NCBI GenBank assembly: GCA_964250225.1
Contig: CAXUEY010000038.1
Location: 1-44,194 of the forward strand
Reading direction: 5' to 3'
Origin: Paraktedonobacter sp964250225
GTDB taxonomy: Bacteria > Chloroflexota > Ktedonobacteria > Ktedonobacterales > Ktedonobacteraceae
Length of the DNA: 44,194 bases
In this document: positions 42,586-44,194 of the stretch, piece after piece
How positions within the stretch are numbered: position 1 is the stretch's first letter
Layout: every line of letters begins with the position of its first letter
The notes under the pieces: generated by a model
Databases searched by the model: none
What the model was told of the DNA's origin: nothing
Seen by the model: the letters and a program-made list of their open reading frames with translations, nothing else
Translations under genes and position numbers: made by a program

Positions 42586-44194
42586 ATGTCTGGCACAGTA
42601 GATGACCTGACGCTGGCGGAACAGATTGGCCAATTGCTGATGGTGGGTTTTCCCGGCACAGAACCCACACCTGAACTGATCGAGTTGATCCAGCACCATC
42701 ACGTCGGCAATATTGTCCTCTTCTCACGCAATGTGCGCGACGCTCGCCAGCTCCACGAGCTGACCAGCCGCCTGCAAGATATTGCGCGCGAGTCTGGGCA
42801 GCGCTATCCTCTGCTGATCGCGATTGACCAGGAGAACGGCATGGTGCGGCGCTTGAAAGAGGATGCCACGACCTTCCCTGGCAATATGACCCTCAGCGCG
42901 ACACGATCCGAGCAGAACGCGTATGATGTGGCGCGGGCCAGCGGTCTGGAACTACGCGCGCTCGGCGTGAACCTGAACCTGGCGCCGGTGGTGGATGTGA
43001 ATAACAATCCGGCCAACCCGGTAATTGGCGTGCGTTCGTTTGGAGAAGATCCCCAACAGGTCGCGCGTATGGCCAACGCTGAGATTCGTGGCTACCAGAG
43101 CGCGGGGGTAGCAACCTGCATCAAACACTTCCCCGGCCACGGCGACACGGCCACCGATTCGCACCTGGCCATGCCCACCGTCCCTTACGAGATGGAGCGC
43201 CTGGAGCAGATCGAACTGCTGCCCTTCAAAAGCGGGATCGCAGCCGGGACCGATTGTGTGATGACAGCGCATATCTATTTCCCGGCCCTGATGCACGACA
43301 CGCAGCTCCCGGCCACGCTCTCGCCCGCCGTCATCCGTCAACTTCTGCGCGAACAACTTGGCTTCCAGGGCGTGATTATGACCGATTGCCTGGAGATGAA
43401 CGCGGTCTCAGAAACCGTCGGCGTGGCAAAGGGTGCAGTGCTGGCAGTTCAGGCCGGCAACGATCTGATCTTGATCTCCCATCGCCCTGAAAGGCAACTG
43501 GCCGGGATCGCGGCCATCAAAGCTGCCGTGGAAATGGGCGAGATCTCAAGCGAGCAGCTTCGCCAGGCGGTAGCACGTATCCTCGCGCTCAAAGAACGGC
43601 TGAGCAACCAGGAACAGGCGCAATCTCTGGCCGTGGTTGGCTGCGAAGCGCATCGGCAGTTAAGTGAACAGATCTATGAGCGCGCGATCACGCTGGTGCG
43701 GGATAACGGGCACCTGCTCCCACTGCGCCTGGAGCCAGAGCAGCGTTTGCTGGTAGTCTACACGCACCGCGCTATCTGGACGCAGGTAGAGGATAAGCGC
43801 TATCCAGAGGAGTTTCTTGTCGAGAGTTTACGCCAGCATCACGCCAACACCACAGCCATTGTCCTCAGCGAGCAGACCTCGCCCGCCGAATATGAAGCGC
43901 TCTATCACACAGCCAGGGAAGCCGCAGCGGTCCTGATGGTCACCATCAACGCGCTGCTGGACCCGCGCCAGATTGAGGTGATGCAAGCGTTGCTCGCGAC
44001 GAGTTGTCCGGTGATTGGGCTGGCGACTTACAGCCCCTACGACCTGCTAGCTTTCCCCACGCTGGGCACCTATCTGGCAACCTATGAATACACCAGGCCA
44101 GCCATCGCCGCCGCGGTACGCGTGCTCTTTGGGGAGATTCAGCCACAGGGCAAGCTGCCAGTGAGCCTGCCCGACTTATATCCACTTTGTCCTT
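42586..44194 (+). CDS. nagZ: GH3 beta-N-acetylhexosaminidase (NagZ-like), 3' end outside window
   Basis: At least 536 residues; still open at the window edge. No signal peptide, so intracellular. The N-terminal GH3 barrel shows IGQLLMVGFPG, IAIDQENGMVRR, LNLAPVVDVN, the NagZ signature KHFPGHGDTATDSHLAMP (His-Asp acid/base pair) and VIMTDCLEMNAV with the nucleophile Asp. A second alpha/beta domain follows (from about residue 345), as in two-domain Gram-positive NagZ. It frees GlcNAc from GlcNAc-MurNAc or chitooligosaccharides. AAAGGA eleven bases before the ATG; 33 bases after the kinase stop, same operon. Confidence 0.9.
   Translation, partial: MSGTVDDLTLAEQIGQLLMVGFPGTEPTPELIELIQHHHVGNIVLFSRNVRDARQLHELTSRLQDIARESGQRYPLLIAIDQENGMVRRLKEDATTFPGNMTLSATRSEQNAYDVARASGLELRALGVNLNLAPVVDVNNNPANPVIGVRSFGEDPQQVARMANAEIRGYQSAGVATCIKHFPGHGDTATDSHLAMPTVPYEMERLEQIELLPFKSGIAAGTDCVMTAHIYFPALMHDTQLPATLSPAVIRQLLREQLGFQGVIMTDCLEMNAVSETVGVAKGAVLAVQAGNDLILISHRPERQLAGIAAIKAAVEMGEISSEQLRQAVARILALKERLSNQEQAQSLAVVGCEAHRQLSEQIYERAITLVRDNGHLLPLRLEPEQRLLVVYTHRAIWTQVEDKRYPEEFLVESLRQHHANTTAIVLSEQTSPAEYEALYHTAREAAAVLMVTINALLDPRQIEVMQALLATSCPVIGLATYSPYDLLAFPTLGTYLATYEYTRPAIAAAVRVLFGEIQPQGKLPVSLPDLYPLCP

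Overview
The window looks like chromosome from a soil-type, Gram-positive-like bacterium. The mix of proteins (F420-dependent glucose-6-phosphate dehydrogenase, lipoproteins with classic lipoboxes, a ClpP/ClpR-like pair, an ECF sigma factor with zinc-ribbon tails, an OppA-type transporter tied to amino-sugar genes) would fit the Chloroflexota, most likely class Ktedonobacteria. That placement is inference from protein style; there is no rRNA or other marker here. I found no tRNA, rRNA, CRISPR array or intact insertion sequence. A 100-base run of N (13259-13358) marks an assembly gap.

Layout. 1-5.3 kb: tail of a possible DUF5131/phage Gp37-like protein, then a GH38 alpha-mannosidase with a HIT protein, then a CHRD-repeat lipoprotein. 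5.3-15 kb (all minus strand): argS, an acetate-transporter-family membrane protein, a divergent EPSP synthase, a formyltransferase with a leaderless-looking promoter, an active clpP preceded by a catalytically dead ClpR-like paralogue, and a CLC chloride channel with CBS domains, broken by the assembly gap. 15.4-21 kb (plus strand): a secreted sialidase-like propeller, a YggX-like protein translationally coupled to a radical SAM protein, a cysteine hydrolase, and a deoxyhypusine-synthase-family protein. 21-28 kb: MFS exporter, ECF sigma factor, M19 dipeptidase, F420-dependent glucose-6-phosphate dehydrogenase with a WYL regulator, and an NAD(P)-binding protein. 28-31.7 kb: secreted PHB-depolymerase-type esterase with CBM2, a TetR remnant, an amidohydrolase, a small excisionase-type HTH protein and a 0.6-kb AT-rich stretch. 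31.7-44.2 kb: a complete OppABCDF-type ABC transporter and an amino-sugar cluster (nagA, GntR regulator, murQ, amino-sugar kinase, GH3 beta-N-acetylhexosaminidase).

Most notable. (1) The radical SAM gene does not end at its apparent stop. The TGA at 18967-18969 lies in a Cys-UGA-Ala-Glu-Pro context, is followed at the right distance by a perfect stem with a GU-containing loop (a bacterial SECIS candidate), and reads on to TAA at 19009-19011. This matches the CUAEP-tail radical SAM selenoproteins, so the TGA is very probably selenocysteine. (2) The octamer GTCTATAC, of the type bound by HutC/NagR/DasR GntR regulators, occurs at the nagA/regulator intergenic region and twice upstream of the opp transporter. 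One of those two copies abuts the -35 box of the transporter promoter. This joins the transporter and the amino-sugar genes into one predicted regulon for uptake and breakdown of GlcNAc/MurNAc-containing oligomers: GH3 hexosaminidase releases sugars, the kinase phosphorylates them, MurQ removes lactate, NagA deacetylates. (3) The ClpR-like protein has lost the Ser and Asp of the catalytic triad.
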